A stretch of 64,000 nt of DNA from Streptomyces roseifaciens (lineage in GTDB: Bacteria > Actinomycetota > Actinomycetes > Streptomycetales > Streptomycetaceae): assembly GCF_001445655.1 (NCBI RefSeq), contig NZ_LNBE01000004.1, forward strand, positions 1-64,000, read 5' to 3'. Of the stretch, positions 29,379 through 38,223 are shown piece after piece. The position numbers and the translations under genes were made by a program. How positions within the stretch are numbered: position 1 is the stretch's first letter; every line of letters starts with the position of its first letter. The notes under the pieces were generated by a model. That model saw only the letters and a list, made by a program, of their open reading frames with translations, had not been told where the DNA came from and searched no databases.

Positions 29379-32218
29379 CCGTGACCGCCGCACATCCCGC
29401 CCCCGGCCCCGATGTCAGCGTCGTCGTGATCGTCCACAACGACGCCGACCGCCTGCCGCGCGCCGTGCGGTCGGTCCTCGCCCAGTCCCTGCGCAACCTC
29501 GAAGTGATCATCGTCGACGACTGCTCGACGGACGGTACCTTCGCGGCCGCCGAGCGCCTCACCACCGCCGATCCCCGCGTGCGGCTCATCCGGCTGCCCG
29601 TCAACAGCGGCGGCTGCGGCGCCCCGCGCAACGCCGGGATCGACGCGGCCCGCGCCCCCCACCTCATGTTCCTCGACAGCGACGACGAACTGCCGTACCA
29701 CGCCTGCAAGTCCCTGCTGCTCACCGCCGAGGAGACCGGCGCCGACCTCGTCACCGGCGAGGTCACCCGCCTCTTCGAGGAGTCCGGCACCACCGGCCTG
29801 TGGTACCCCGAGCTCTTCGGGGACGTGCGCCTGGTCCACGGCATCCGCTCCGCCCCCGAGTTCTTTCTCGACCACCTCTCCACCAACAAGCTCTACCGCG
29901 CGGACTTCCTCGCCCGCCACGGCCTCCGCTTCCCGGAGGACATGCACTACGAGGACCAGCTCTTCACCGCCCGCGCCCTCACCCTCGCCCGCACCTTCGC
30001 CGTCGTCCCCTGGCCCGTCTACACCTGGCGGCTCGCCGCCGACCCCGCCACGCTCTCCATCTCCTCCAGCCGCCACAAGCTGCGCAACGCCGTCGACCGC
30101 ATCAAGGCCGCCCGGCTCATCGATGCCTTCCTGGAGGAGTCCGGCAACGCCGCCCTGCGGCCCGCGAAGGACGAGAAGTTCCTCCGCCACGACTTCCGCC
30201 TCTACCTCGGCGACCTCCCCTTCCGCGACCCCGAGTGGATCGCCGGCTTCGCCGCCGCCGTCACCCCCTACCTCGCGGAGATCGCCCCCGAGGCCCTCGC
30301 CGCCATGCCCCGCGAACAGCAGATCTGTCAGTTCCTGCTGTGCGCCGGGCGGTACGAGGAGGCCGCCGAGTGCGCCCGCACCCTCGACCGGCCCCGGCTC
30401 GCCCCCCGCCACGTCGTCCGCGAAGCCGGCCGCACGTACTGGGGCCTGTCCCTGCCGCTGAACGCCGAGGAGGCCGCCGGCCTCGACATCACCGCCTGGC
30501 GCCTGGACGACCAGCCCTTCACCGCCGGCCCCCTGCGCCACGAAGTGGCCGAAGTCGCCCCCGACGGGCCCCTCCTGCGGATCCGGCTGCGCACCTACGA
30601 CCCCGCCCTGCTGCTCACCGCACCGAGCCCGGTCGGCACCGAGCTGCGCATCGCCACCACCGGCGAGCCGCTGACCGTGCCCTTCGCGTACGACCCCGCC
30701 GCGCCCGGCGAGGACGGCCGCTTCGCCTACCGCACCGCCGAGGCCGTTCTCGACCTGCGCCGCATCCCCGTCGGCCCCAAGGGCTTCCGCGGCCGCAGAC
30801 ACCCCGTCGTCGTCCTCGAACGCCTCGGCCTCACCCGCACCGACCCCCTGCTGGCCCCCGCGGGCCTCGCCCCGCTGCAGGCGAGGATCCCCCAGCGCGG
30901 CCCGCTCGCCGCCCACACCGTGCGCGTGGCCTGCGAGGGGCACGGCGCCGGCCGGCTGGAGCTGTCCTGGGAGCGCGCCGGCGCCCTCGGCCGGGCGGAG
31001 GCCGCGGCCGGTCGGCTGCAGCCCGTCCGGCGCAGCGTCCAGCGGCTCACCCGCCGCGTCACGGGCCCCCGCATCAAGGCCCTCACCTACCACGAGCTGC
31101 AGAAACTGCCCGTGGACGAGGGCCTCGTCGTCTTCGAGGCCCTGGAGGGCCGCGGCTACGCGGACAGCCCCCGAGCCATCCACGAGGAGCTGCAGCGGCG
31201 CGAGCTTCCCCTGCACGCCGTCTGGTCCTACTCCGGCAACCGCTCCTCCTACCCCGAGGGGCTCCCGCTGGTCCGCCGCGGCAGCTGGGAGTACGTCCAC
31301 GCCCTCGCCCGCGCCCGCTACTGGGTGGACTCCCACGGCTTCCCCACGCTCTACGGCAAGCGCCCCGCCACCCGCTATCTGCAGACCTGGCACGGACAGG
31401 CCTTCAAGCACATGGGTTTCGACGTGCCCGAGCTGCGGCTGGCCGGCCCCGAGCGGCGGCAGCGCCACCGCGAGACGATCGCCCGCTGGGACGCCCTCAT
31501 CGCCCCCAGCGAGGAGTTCGAGCGCACGTTCGTCCGCGCCAACGGCTACACGGGCGAGCTCCTGCGCACCGGCCTGCCCCGCAACGACGACCTCGTCCGC
31601 TGGGACGACCCCGGCCGCCGCGAGCGCGCCGCCGCCACCCGCGAGCGCCTGCAGATCCCCGACGGCCGCCGCGTCCTGCTCTACGCCCCCACCTTCCGCG
31701 ACGGCGCGCGCGGCAGCGGCGAGTCCGTCCGGGCCGACCTGGCCGAGCTCGTGCGCTACCTCGGCGAGGAGTGGACGATCGTCGTCCGGCCGCACTACTA
31801 CGAGCGGTACACCGTCCCCCGCGAGCTCGGCCACGCCGTGCGCGACGGACGCGACTTCGCCGACCTCAACGACCTCCTGCTCGCCTCCGACGCCCTCCTC
31901 ACGGACTACTCGTCCCTGATGTTCGACTACGCCAACCTCGGCCGCCCCATCCTCTTCTTCACCGACGACTACGAGCACTACCGCGCCACCGCCCGCGGCA
32001 CCTACTACGACCTGCCCGACATCGCGCCCGGCCCGATGCTCACCACGACCGACCAGCTCATCGCCGCCCTGCGGGACCTGAAGGCGGTGCAGGAGGAGTG
32101 GGCCGGGGCCTACGCCCGCTTCCGGGAGCGGTTCAACCCCTACGAGACGGGCAAGTCGAGCGAGACCGTGGTGGACCTGTTCTTCGCACGGGTCCTCGCA
32201 GGGGGCGAGGCCCGGTGA
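29375..32218 (+). CDS. Bifunctional GT2 glycosyltransferase-CDP-glycerol glycerophosphotransferase
   Basis: The 947-residue fusion protein has three parts. Residues ~10-240 are a GT2 catalytic domain (VSVVVIVHNDADRLPRAVRS, VIIVDDCSTDGT, metal-binding MFLDSDDELPY). Residues ~240-560 are a helical and beta-rich middle region. Residues ~570-930 form a TagF-like CDP-glycerol:glycerophosphate transferase domain (LQTWHGQAFKHMG, LYAPTFRDG, TDYSSLMFDYANLGRPILFF). TagF enzymes build poly(glycerol-phosphate) teichoic acid. The fusion suggests a polymer containing both sugar and glycerol-phosphate or a related polyol. The GTG start overlaps the previous stop. Donor specificity is not readable. Confidence 0.88.
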   Translation: MTVTAAHPAPGPDVSVVVIVHNDADRLPRAVRSVLAQSLRNLEVIIVDDCSTDGTFAAAERLTTADPRVRLIRLPVNSGGCGAPRNAGIDAARAPHLMFLDSDDELPYHACKSLLLTAEETGADLVTGEVTRLFEESGTTGLWYPELFGDVRLVHGIRSAPEFFLDHLSTNKLYRADFLARHGLRFPEDMHYEDQLFTARALTLARTFAVVPWPVYTWRLAADPATLSISSSRHKLRNAVDRIKAARLIDAFLEESGNAALRPAKDEKFLRHDFRLYLGDLPFRDPEWIAGFAAAVTPYLAEIAPEALAAMPREQQICQFLLCAGRYEEAAECARTLDRPRLAPRHVVREAGRTYWGLSLPLNAEEAAGLDITAWRLDDQPFTAGPLRHEVAEVAPDGPLLRIRLRTYDPALLLTAPSPVGTELRIATTGEPLTVPFAYDPAAPGEDGRFAYRTAEAVLDLRRIPVGPKGFRGRRHPVVVLERLGLTRTDPLLAPAGLAPLQARIPQRGPLAAHTVRVACEGHGAGRLELSWERAGALGRAEAAAGRLQPVRRSVQRLTRRVTGPRIKALTYHELQKLPVDEGLVVFEALEGRGYADSPRAIHEELQRRELPLHAVWSYSGNRSSYPEGLPLVRRGSWEYVHALARARYWVDSHGFPTLYGKRPATRYLQTWHGQAFKHMGFDVPELRLAGPERRQRHRETIARWDALIAPSEEFERTFVRANGYTGELLRTGLPRNDDLVRWDDPGRRERAAATRERLQIPDGRRVLLYAPTFRDGARGSGESVRADLAELVRYLGEEWTIVVRPHYYERYTVPRELGHAVRDGRDFADLNDLLLASDALLTDYSSLMFDYANLGRPILFFTDDYEHYRATARGTYYDLPDIAPGPMLTTTDQLIAALRDLKAVQEEWAGAYARFRERFNPYETGKSSETVVDLFFARVLAGGEAR

Positions 32219-33360
32219 AGCGGCGCAACCTCTTCCTCCTCGGGATCGACGTCGACTCCATGGGCGGCTCGCAGCGCGTCCTGCACACGCTCGCCCAGGG
32301 CTTCGCCGAGCGCGGCCACCGCGTCGAACTCATCGGCATCCGCCCCAGCCCGGAGCCCCACACCTTCCTGGCCGCCCCCGCCTACCGCCGCACCACCCTC
32401 TACCGCACCCCGCCCCCGCCCGCCTGGCGCGCCGTCTCCTTCGGCGAGCGGCTGAGCCCCGCGCGGCTGCGGGCGGCGCGCGCCGAGCGGCAGGAGCGGG
32501 AGCGGGCGCGGGAGCGGCTGGCCCGCCGTTTCGCCGACGTCCGCGACGGCATGGTCGTCATCGGCTCGCCCTGGGCGGCGGTGTGGCTGCAGGCGGTCGA
32601 GTGGTCCCACCTGAAGGGCATCGGGCAGTACCACGAGTCCTTCCACCAGGCGTGCACCTCCGAGAACCTCCAGCTCATCCTGCGCCACTACCCGGCCCTG
32701 GAGAAGGCGGTGTTCCTCAGCGAGCCGGACGCCGCCGAGTTCCGGCGCCGCCGGCTGCCCAACGCCACCGTCCTGCCCAACCCCCTGCCCTTCGCCCCCA
32801 CGGGCCGGGCCTCCCTGGACACCCGGCGCGTCGGCGCGGTCGGCCGACTGGAGGCCGTCAAGCGCCTGGACCGGCTGCTCGACGCCTTCGCCGCGGCCGC
32901 CGCCGCACAGCCGGGGGAGTGGGAGCTGCACCTCTTCGGGGACGGCCCGCTGGAGCAGGAGCTGCGCGCCCGGGCCGACCGCCTGGGCATCGCCGGGCGC
33001 GTCCACTTCCGCGGCAGCGTGCGGGACATGGCGGCCGCCTACCGCGAGCTCTCCGTCGTCGCCCTCACCAGCGAGCGCGAAGGCCGTCCCATGGCGCTCG
33101 CCGAGGCCTCCGCGCTCGGCGTCCCCTGCGTGAGCTTCGACCTGTCGGGCGGCGTCCGCGAGCTGGTCCGCCACGGCCGCACGGGCACGCTCGTGCCTCC
33201 CGGCGAGGTGGAGGCCTTCGCCGCCGCGCTCGGGGAGCTCATGGCGGACGGCGCCCTCCGCGAGCGTTACGGCTGCGCCGCGCGTCAGCACGTCTCGCCG
33301 CTGCAGTTGCCTGCCGTGCTCGACCGGTGGGAAGCGTTGTTCGAGGAAATCGACCGTTAG
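32215..33360 (+). CDS. GT4-family glycosyltransferase
   Basis: The 381-residue GT-B fold enzyme begins with NLFLLGIDVDSMGGSQRV, the acceptor-domain glycine loop. The C-terminal half holds the donor site: GAVGRLEAVKRLDRLLDAF, LFGDGPLEQELRARA, and the EX7E-type segment SEREGRPMALAEASALG. No membrane segments are visible, so it acts at the cytoplasmic side, probably adding a sugar to a lipid-linked intermediate. The GTG start overlaps the stop of the GT2-TagF gene as GTGA. It is the last gene of this plus-strand run and is followed by a hairpin repeat. Confidence 0.88.
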   Translation: MKRRNLFLLGIDVDSMGGSQRVLHTLAQGFAERGHRVELIGIRPSPEPHTFLAAPAYRRTTLYRTPPPPAWRAVSFGERLSPARLRAARAERQERERARERLARRFADVRDGMVVIGSPWAAVWLQAVEWSHLKGIGQYHESFHQACTSENLQLILRHYPALEKAVFLSEPDAAEFRRRRLPNATVLPNPLPFAPTGRASLDTRRVGAVGRLEAVKRLDRLLDAFAAAAAAQPGEWELHLFGDGPLEQELRARADRLGIAGRVHFRGSVRDMAAAYRELSVVALTSEREGRPMALAEASALGVPCVSFDLSGGVRELVRHGRTGTLVPPGEVEAFAAALGELMADGALRERYGCAARQHVSPLQLPAVLDRWEALFEEIDR

Positions 33361-33400
33361 CCGATGGCAGGGGGGAACATGGGCATGAAGCTCGACTGCG

Positions 33401-33449
33401 AGTTGTCCGTGGCTGGGCGCGCAGTTCCCCGCGCCCCTTTCGGGGCGCG
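33401..33449. repeat. REP-like dispersed repeat with hairpin
   Basis: The segment ends in an 8-bp stem cgcgcccc/ggggcgcg (33430-33437 and 33442-33449, loop tttc). Its word ggctgggcgcgcagttcccc is one I recall as a very frequent intergenic repeat in Streptomyces genomes. It lies between two convergent genes and can act as a bidirectional terminator. Confidence 0.65.
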
Positions 33450-33465
33450 AAGCCGCCCCGGCCTG

Positions 33466-35076
33466 TCAGCGCCGCGCCACCGCCCACGCGCCGCGCACGC
33501 CCGACGCCAGGCGCAGCGCGAGCGAGCCGTTCACCGTCGCGTAGGGCCGGGCCAGCAGGACGCCGTGGCGGAGGCTCGGCAGGGCCGCGCGGTGCAGCCC
33601 GCCGCCCACGGCCCGGACGGTCGTGCGGAACGCCCCGCCCGCGCACTGCACCCGCACGCGCACGTCCCACGTCTGCGGCGGGGCCGCGCCGTCGCGGCGG
33701 TCGCGGCCCGCGAGCACGGACAGGGGCAGGACGACGCGCGCGGTCCACGCCGTGCCCTCGTCCGCCAGCGGCACGGCGCGCCGCAGCACCGGCCCGCCGT
33801 CCCTGCGGCGCAGCTCGACCTCCGCGGCCTCGGGACGGATGGTGGCCAGCCGCCCGTAGAGGTCGTGGACGCGCAGCTGCAGCCGGGCGCGGGCCCGGGC
33901 CGCGAGGCGCAGTTCGGCGTCCACGGTCACCGGCAGGTGGTGCGGCGGCACGGCCTCCGGCCCGAGGACGCCGTCCAGCGCGGCCCCGGGCAGGTCCGCC
34001 GACCAGACGGGGACGGCGTCGTCCTCCGCGTACGGCGGCAGCAGCCGTGCGGGCCGGGCGGCGAGCTGGGCCAGCCGCCCCAGGTCCCGCGGGGCCTCCG
34101 CGGCCAGCACGACCCGGGCGATCCAGCGGGCCGGCGGCCGGGCGGCGCTCAGCTCGGCCTCGTCGTAGCCGGCGAGGTAGCCGCGGGTCACGCGCCACCA
34201 CGCGTGCCGGTATCCGGCGCTGCGCAGGGGCAGTTCGCGCACGTACATCCGCAGGTCGTGGTCGAGGAACTTCACCCGGGCGGCGCGGGCGAGGGGCTTG
34301 CTGCCCGCGTCGAGGAAGACGTCGACGCTGCGCCGGTGGGCGGCCACGCGCGCCTGCCAGTTGGCGATGCGCTCGCGGTCCAGGGACATGGAGGGCGCGG
34401 CGGCGTCGCGCCGCACGTGCCAGATGTAGACGGTGTCGGTGACGGTCGCCACGCGCGGCGCCGCCGCCATGACCCGGGCCGTGAAGACGAAGTCCTCGTA
34501 GAGGAAGCGGCCTTCGGGGAAGGCGATGCCGTGCTCGGCCAGGAAGCCCCGCGCGTAGAGCTTGTTGACGCACAGGGTGTCGCGCAGGAGCGCCGGGCGG
34601 GTCTCGGGGCTGCTGTGCACGGCGGCCCGCCGGTAGAGGGCGGGCTGCCAGCCGGTGTCGCGCCGCTGGGGGAGTTCGCGGCGCACGCACAGGCCGGCCG
34701 CCACGGGGGCGCGGTGGCGCAGGGCGGCGCCGAGGAGGGCGTCGACGGCGCCCTCGGGGAGGGTGTCGTCGCTGTCGAGGAACATCACGTACGGGGCCGT
34801 CGCGGCCCGTACGCCGTCGTTGCGGGGGGTGCCGCAGCCGCCGCTGTTGGCCGCGCGGTGGATGACGCGCAGGCGCGGGTCGCCGTCGGCCAGCTCGTCG
34901 AGGATCGCGGCGGTGCCGTCGGTGGAGGCGTCGTCGACGGCGATGACCTCGGCGACGGCCGGCCCCTGGGCGAGTGCGGAGCGGACGGCGTCGCGGATGT
35001 GGCCGGCGTCGTTGAACCCGATGACGATGACGCCGACCTGCGCGCTGGGCAGGGTTCCGCTCTCGTTCACTGTCAC
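33466..35076 (-). CDS. GT2 glycosyltransferase with accessory C-terminal region, paralogue of the GT2-TagF enzyme
   Basis: The 536-residue protein has a GT2 domain (~5-230: VGVIVIGFNDAGHIRDAVRS, VIAVDDASTDGT, MFLDSDDTLPEG) and a ~300-residue second region. Both align by eye with the first ~560 residues of the GT2-TagF fusion encoded at 29375-32218. Shared patterns include NSGGCG-PRN-G and KFLDHDLRMYVRELPL versus KFLRHDFRLYLGDLPF. The TagF half is absent. The start is GTG 35076 (VTVNESGTL) with GTG 35070 as an alternative, and the ribosome-binding site is weak. It is divergent from the GT39-like gene and converges on the GT4 gene. Confidence 0.85.
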   Translation of the reverse strand: MTVNESGTLPSAQVGVIVIGFNDAGHIRDAVRSALAQGPAVAEVIAVDDASTDGTAAILDELADGDPRLRVIHRAANSGGCGTPRNDGVRAATAPYVMFLDSDDTLPEGAVDALLGAALRHRAPVAAGLCVRRELPQRRDTGWQPALYRRAAVHSSPETRPALLRDTLCVNKLYARGFLAEHGIAFPEGRFLYEDFVFTARVMAAAPRVATVTDTVYIWHVRRDAAAPSMSLDRERIANWQARVAAHRRSVDVFLDAGSKPLARAARVKFLDHDLRMYVRELPLRSAGYRHAWWRVTRGYLAGYDEAELSAARPPARWIARVVLAAEAPRDLGRLAQLAARPARLLPPYAEDDAVPVWSADLPGAALDGVLGPEAVPPHHLPVTVDAELRLAARARARLQLRVHDLYGRLATIRPEAAEVELRRRDGGPVLRRAVPLADEGTAWTARVVLPLSVLAGRDRRDGAAPPQTWDVRVRVQCAGGAFRTTVRAVGGGLHRAALPSLRHGVLLARPYATVNGSLALRLASGVRGAWAVARR

Positions 35077-35176
35077 GAAAGACAGTTTTACCGATGAATA
35101 TGTATAAAGCGGGGCATTGGGAATTCCGGGTGTGGCCGGGTCTCCGGCGGGGGTCCGGCCGGGGCAGGGAGGGGCA
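35077..35176. promoter_or_regulatory. Divergent promoter region of the second glycan unit
   Basis: Between the GT2 gene (minus) and the GT39-like gene (plus), bases 35083-35111 are strikingly A/T-rich (ttttaccgatgaatatgtataaag). TATAAA at 35103-35108 is a plausible -10 word for the plus strand, and a similar element on the other strand could serve the GT2 gene. GGAGGGG at 35168-35174 is the ribosome-binding site of the GT39-like gene. Confidence 0.5.
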
Positions 35177-37084
35177 GTGGCCGTGGGAGTGACGGGATCG
35201 GCGGGGCAGGCGGGACCGGCCGGGCCGGCGGAGTGCGCGGAGGCGGGGCGGGAGCCGGGCGGGCCTGCCGGGAGCGGGGCGGAGGTGCCGTCGCCCGGCG
35301 AGCGGGGCAGCGGTCCGTCGGACGGCCCGTCCGGCGCGCCGTCCGGTAATCGGCGCGGTGGCCTCTCCGGCGGCCCGTCCGATGGTTCCCCCGGTGGTCT
35401 GTCCGGTGGGCCGTCCGGCGGTTCCTCCGGCAGCCCGTCCGGTGGTCCGTCCGCCCGGCCCGCGCCAGCCGCCGCGGGCACCCCCGCCCGCCGGCCGGCC
35501 GGGCTGCGCGGTCTGTGGCTGATTCCCCGTCAGGCACGGCCCGATGCCGGGCCCCGCGCCGCCGCCCGCCCCCGCCCCGTCCGCCGGCCCACCCGCCCCA
35601 CCCGCGCCGCCGTCCTCGCCGTGTCCGTCCCCGCCGCCGTCATGCTCGTCCTCGGCCTGTGGGGGCTGGACCGCGGGACGATGTGGCGGGACGAGAGCGC
35701 CACCTTCCAGGTGGCCCGCCGGTCCCTGCCGGAGCTGTGGCACGTGCTCGGCACGATCGACGCGGTGCACGGCCTGTACTACGCGCTGATGCACGCCGTC
35801 CTCGCCGTGCGCCCCGACGAGATCGCGCTGCGGCTGCCGTCCGTCGCCGCGTCCGCCGCCACCGCCGCGCTCGTCGGCGCCCTGGGCTGCCGGCTGGCCC
35901 GGCCCCGTGTCGGCCTGTGGGCCGGGCTGCTCTACGCCGTCACCCCGTTCGTCAGCCACTACGCGCAGGAGGGCCGCTCGTACGCCCTCGTCGCCACGGG
36001 CGCCGCGCTCGCCACCTGGATGCTGGTCCGTGCGGCCGAGCACGGCTCGTACGGGCGGTGGGCAGCTTATGGCGCGGTGGTCGCCGGCACGGCGCTCCTG
36101 CACGAGTTCGCGGTCCTGCTCCTCGCGGCCCACGCCGTGACCCTGCTGCTCTCCCGGGTGCCGTGGAGGACTTGGCGGCGCTGGGGGTGCGCCGCGGCCG
36201 CCGCCTGCCTGCCGCTGATACCGCTGGTGATCGTCTCCCGGGGGCAGAGCGCCCAGGTCTCCTGGATCCGCACCCCGGGCCGCCCCGAGGCCGAGGCGCT
36301 CGTGAAGGCGTTCGCGGGCCCCGGACAGCCCGTCCTGGGCGCCGTGCTCCTCCTGGCCGCGGTCGCACTCCTCGCCCCCGCGCGCGGGCGGCTGCCGGCG
36401 TCGCCGCGCCGCGGGGCCCTCGGCCTCACCGCGGTCGCCCTGCCCTGGGCCCTCGTCCCACCCGTCCTGCTCTACGCCGCCGCCCAGTACCAGCCGCTCT
36501 TCCTCGACCGCTATCTGCTGTTCTGCCTGGCCGGCATACCCCTGCTCGCCGCGGCCGGCGCCGACCGGATCCTGGGGCTCGTCCCGTGGCGGCGGACCGT
36601 GACGGCGGCCGGTGCCGTGGCCGTCCTGGCCGCCTTCGTGGCACAGCTGCCGCTGCAGGAGCGCGAGCGCCTGCCCACCAGCCGGGGCGACGAGCTGGCC
36701 CCGGTCGCCGCGGCGGCCGCGCAGCGGGCGAGGCCGGGGGACGCGGTGCTGTTCCTGCCGCTGTACGAGCGCCGCGTGGCCCTCGCCTATCCGCGTGACT
36801 TCACCGGCCTGCGCGATCTCACCCTCAAGCGGTCACCGGCCGCCTCCGGCACGCTCTTCGGCGAGGAGGTCACCACCGCCGTGCTGCGCGACCGGCTGGC
36901 CCGGCTGCCGTCCGGGAGCCGGGTGTGGGTGGTGGGGGACACCAACACCGTGGGCACCCGGTGGTTCCGCGCGCAGCGGGGGGAGCACGCGAAGACGACC
37001 GCCCTGGAGGAGTTCTGCCGGGAGGAGAGGGAAGCGGCGGTGTTCGTCCGCGGCGGTTCGGTATCGCTGTACGTACGCCGTTAG
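35177..37084 (+). CDS. GT39-like membrane glycosyltransferase with Gly/Ser/Pro-rich N-terminus
   Basis: The 635-residue protein has an N-terminal ~140-residue low-complexity part, with tandem GGPS/GGSSGSP-type repeats encoded around 35290-35460. About ten membrane helices and a C-terminal outer domain follow. The first outer loop carries RDES in GTMWRDESATFQVARRS, the acidic motif typical of GT39/ArnT-like GT-C enzymes. HYAQEGRSYAL and LFLDRYLLFCLAGIPLLA also fit. The GTG start has GGAGG 4 nt upstream; TTG 35117 or GTG 35132 would lengthen it. The role is probably sugar transfer from a polyprenyl donor outside the membrane. The acceptor is unknown. Confidence 0.82.
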   Translation: MAVGVTGSAGQAGPAGPAECAEAGREPGGPAGSGAEVPSPGERGSGPSDGPSGAPSGNRRGGLSGGPSDGSPGGLSGGPSGGSSGSPSGGPSARPAPAAAGTPARRPAGLRGLWLIPRQARPDAGPRAAARPRPVRRPTRPTRAAVLAVSVPAAVMLVLGLWGLDRGTMWRDESATFQVARRSLPELWHVLGTIDAVHGLYYALMHAVLAVRPDEIALRLPSVAASAATAALVGALGCRLARPRVGLWAGLLYAVTPFVSHYAQEGRSYALVATGAALATWMLVRAAEHGSYGRWAAYGAVVAGTALLHEFAVLLLAAHAVTLLLSRVPWRTWRRWGCAAAAACLPLIPLVIVSRGQSAQVSWIRTPGRPEAEALVKAFAGPGQPVLGAVLLLAAVALLAPARGRLPASPRRGALGLTAVALPWALVPPVLLYAAAQYQPLFLDRYLLFCLAGIPLLAAAGADRILGLVPWRRTVTAAGAVAVLAAFVAQLPLQERERLPTSRGDELAPVAAAAAQRARPGDAVLFLPLYERRVALAYPRDFTGLRDLTLKRSPAASGTLFGEEVTTAVLRDRLARLPSGSRVWVVGDTNTVGTRWFRAQRGEHAKTTALEEFCREEREAAVFVRGGSVSLYVRR

Positions 37085-37271
37085 GAGGCGGCGGGATGCG
37101 GGTGGTGGCAGCGGTGTCCGAACATTCCGCCGGACTCTCGCCGCGGTGGTGGAGCGCCGCGGCGGAGGCAGGGCTTTCCGCGGTCCGCGCCCGGCACGGG
37201 CACGGGCACGGGCTCGGCCGTCCGCCGGCAGGCGCCCGCGTGGCGGAGCGCCCGCCCGGCGAGCCGCCCCG

Positions 37272-38153
37272 TCACTTCACCGCCCCCGCCATCACCCCGC
37301 TCACGAACTGCCGCTGGAAGGCGAAGAAGACCGCGAGCGGTACGGCCATCGAGAGGAAGGCTCCCGAGGCGAGGATGTCGATGTTGTCGCCGAACTGCCG
37401 CACCTGCTGCTGCAGGGCGACCGTGACCGGCGGGTGCCCGCTGTCCGCGAAGATCAGCGCGATCAGCATGTCGTTCCACACCCACAGGAACTGGAAGATC
37501 CCCAGCGAGGCGATGGCCGGCCCGCCCAGCGGCAGCACCACCCGCAGGAACAGCCGCAGTTCGCTTGCCCCGTCCAGCCGGGCGGCCTCCAGCAGCTCCC
37601 GGGGGATCTCCGCGAAGAAGTTCCGCAGCAGGAAGACGGCGAAGGGCAGCCCGAACGCGGTGTGGAAGAGCACCACGCCCGGCGTGCTCTCGAAGATGCC
37701 GAGGGTGTTGAAGAGCTTGGCCACGGGGATCAGCGCCACCTGCACCGGCACCACCAGCAGCCCCACCACCGCCATGAACCACCAGTCCCGGCCCGGGAAG
37801 TCGAGCCAGGCGAAGGCGTATCCGGCGAAAGCGCCGATGAGGATCACCAGCGCCGTCGCCGGCACGGTGATCAGGGCCGTGGTGCCGAGGGACTCCATCA
37901 CCGTGTCGTTGCCGAAGAGATTGCCGTAGCTCTCCGTGGTCAGCTGCGCCGGGTGGGAGAAGACCTCCCACCAGCCCGACGCCGCGATGTCTCTCTTGTC
38001 CCGCAGCGAGGACAGGAGCAGCCCCACCGTCGGCGTCAGCCAGAACAGCCCGACCACGACGAGGAAGACCCGCATCACCCCGCCGCCCAGCCGCGCGGCG
38101 ATCCGCGCGGGAAGCGACTGCCTGGCCCGTACGGCCGTGTCCAGCGTGGTCAT
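37272..38153 (-). CDS. Carbohydrate ABC importer permease, MalG type
   Basis: The 293-residue inner-membrane permease has six hydrophobic segments. It carries the EAA loop EIPRELLEAARLDGASELRL, which contacts the ATPase, and the usual MalG-like final part. A distinctive outer loop after TM1 (LRDKRDIAASGWWEVF) is typical of this family. It is the third gene of a minus-strand operon after the binding protein (39664-41034) and the larger permease (38224-39648). The stop is followed by the convergent GT39-like gene. No ATPase gene is present; streptomycetes often use the shared ATPase MsiK for such importers. Confidence 0.92.
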   Translation of the reverse strand: MTTLDTAVRARQSLPARIAARLGGGVMRVFLVVVGLFWLTPTVGLLLSSLRDKRDIAASGWWEVFSHPAQLTTESYGNLFGNDTVMESLGTTALITVPATALVILIGAFAGYAFAWLDFPGRDWWFMAVVGLLVVPVQVALIPVAKLFNTLGIFESTPGVVLFHTAFGLPFAVFLLRNFFAEIPRELLEAARLDGASELRLFLRVVLPLGGPAIASLGIFQFLWVWNDMLIALIFADSGHPPVTVALQQQVRQFGDNIDILASGAFLSMAVPLAVFFAFQRQFVSGVMAGAVK

Positions 38154-38223
38154 CGCTGCCGTCCCCTCGTGGCCCTCGTGGTCATCGGCGCCGCCCCCGT
38201 AAGCGCTCTCGTAAGCGCCTCCC

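Noticed and set aside
29288..31978. An 896-codon open frame antisense to the GT2-TagF gene
   Set aside because: No domain pattern; the plus strand has clear GT2 and TagF motifs.
22800..37084. A secondary-metabolite (antibiotic) cluster
   Set aside because: No polyketide, peptide-synthetase, terpene or tailoring enzymes; contents are envelope glycan enzymes only.
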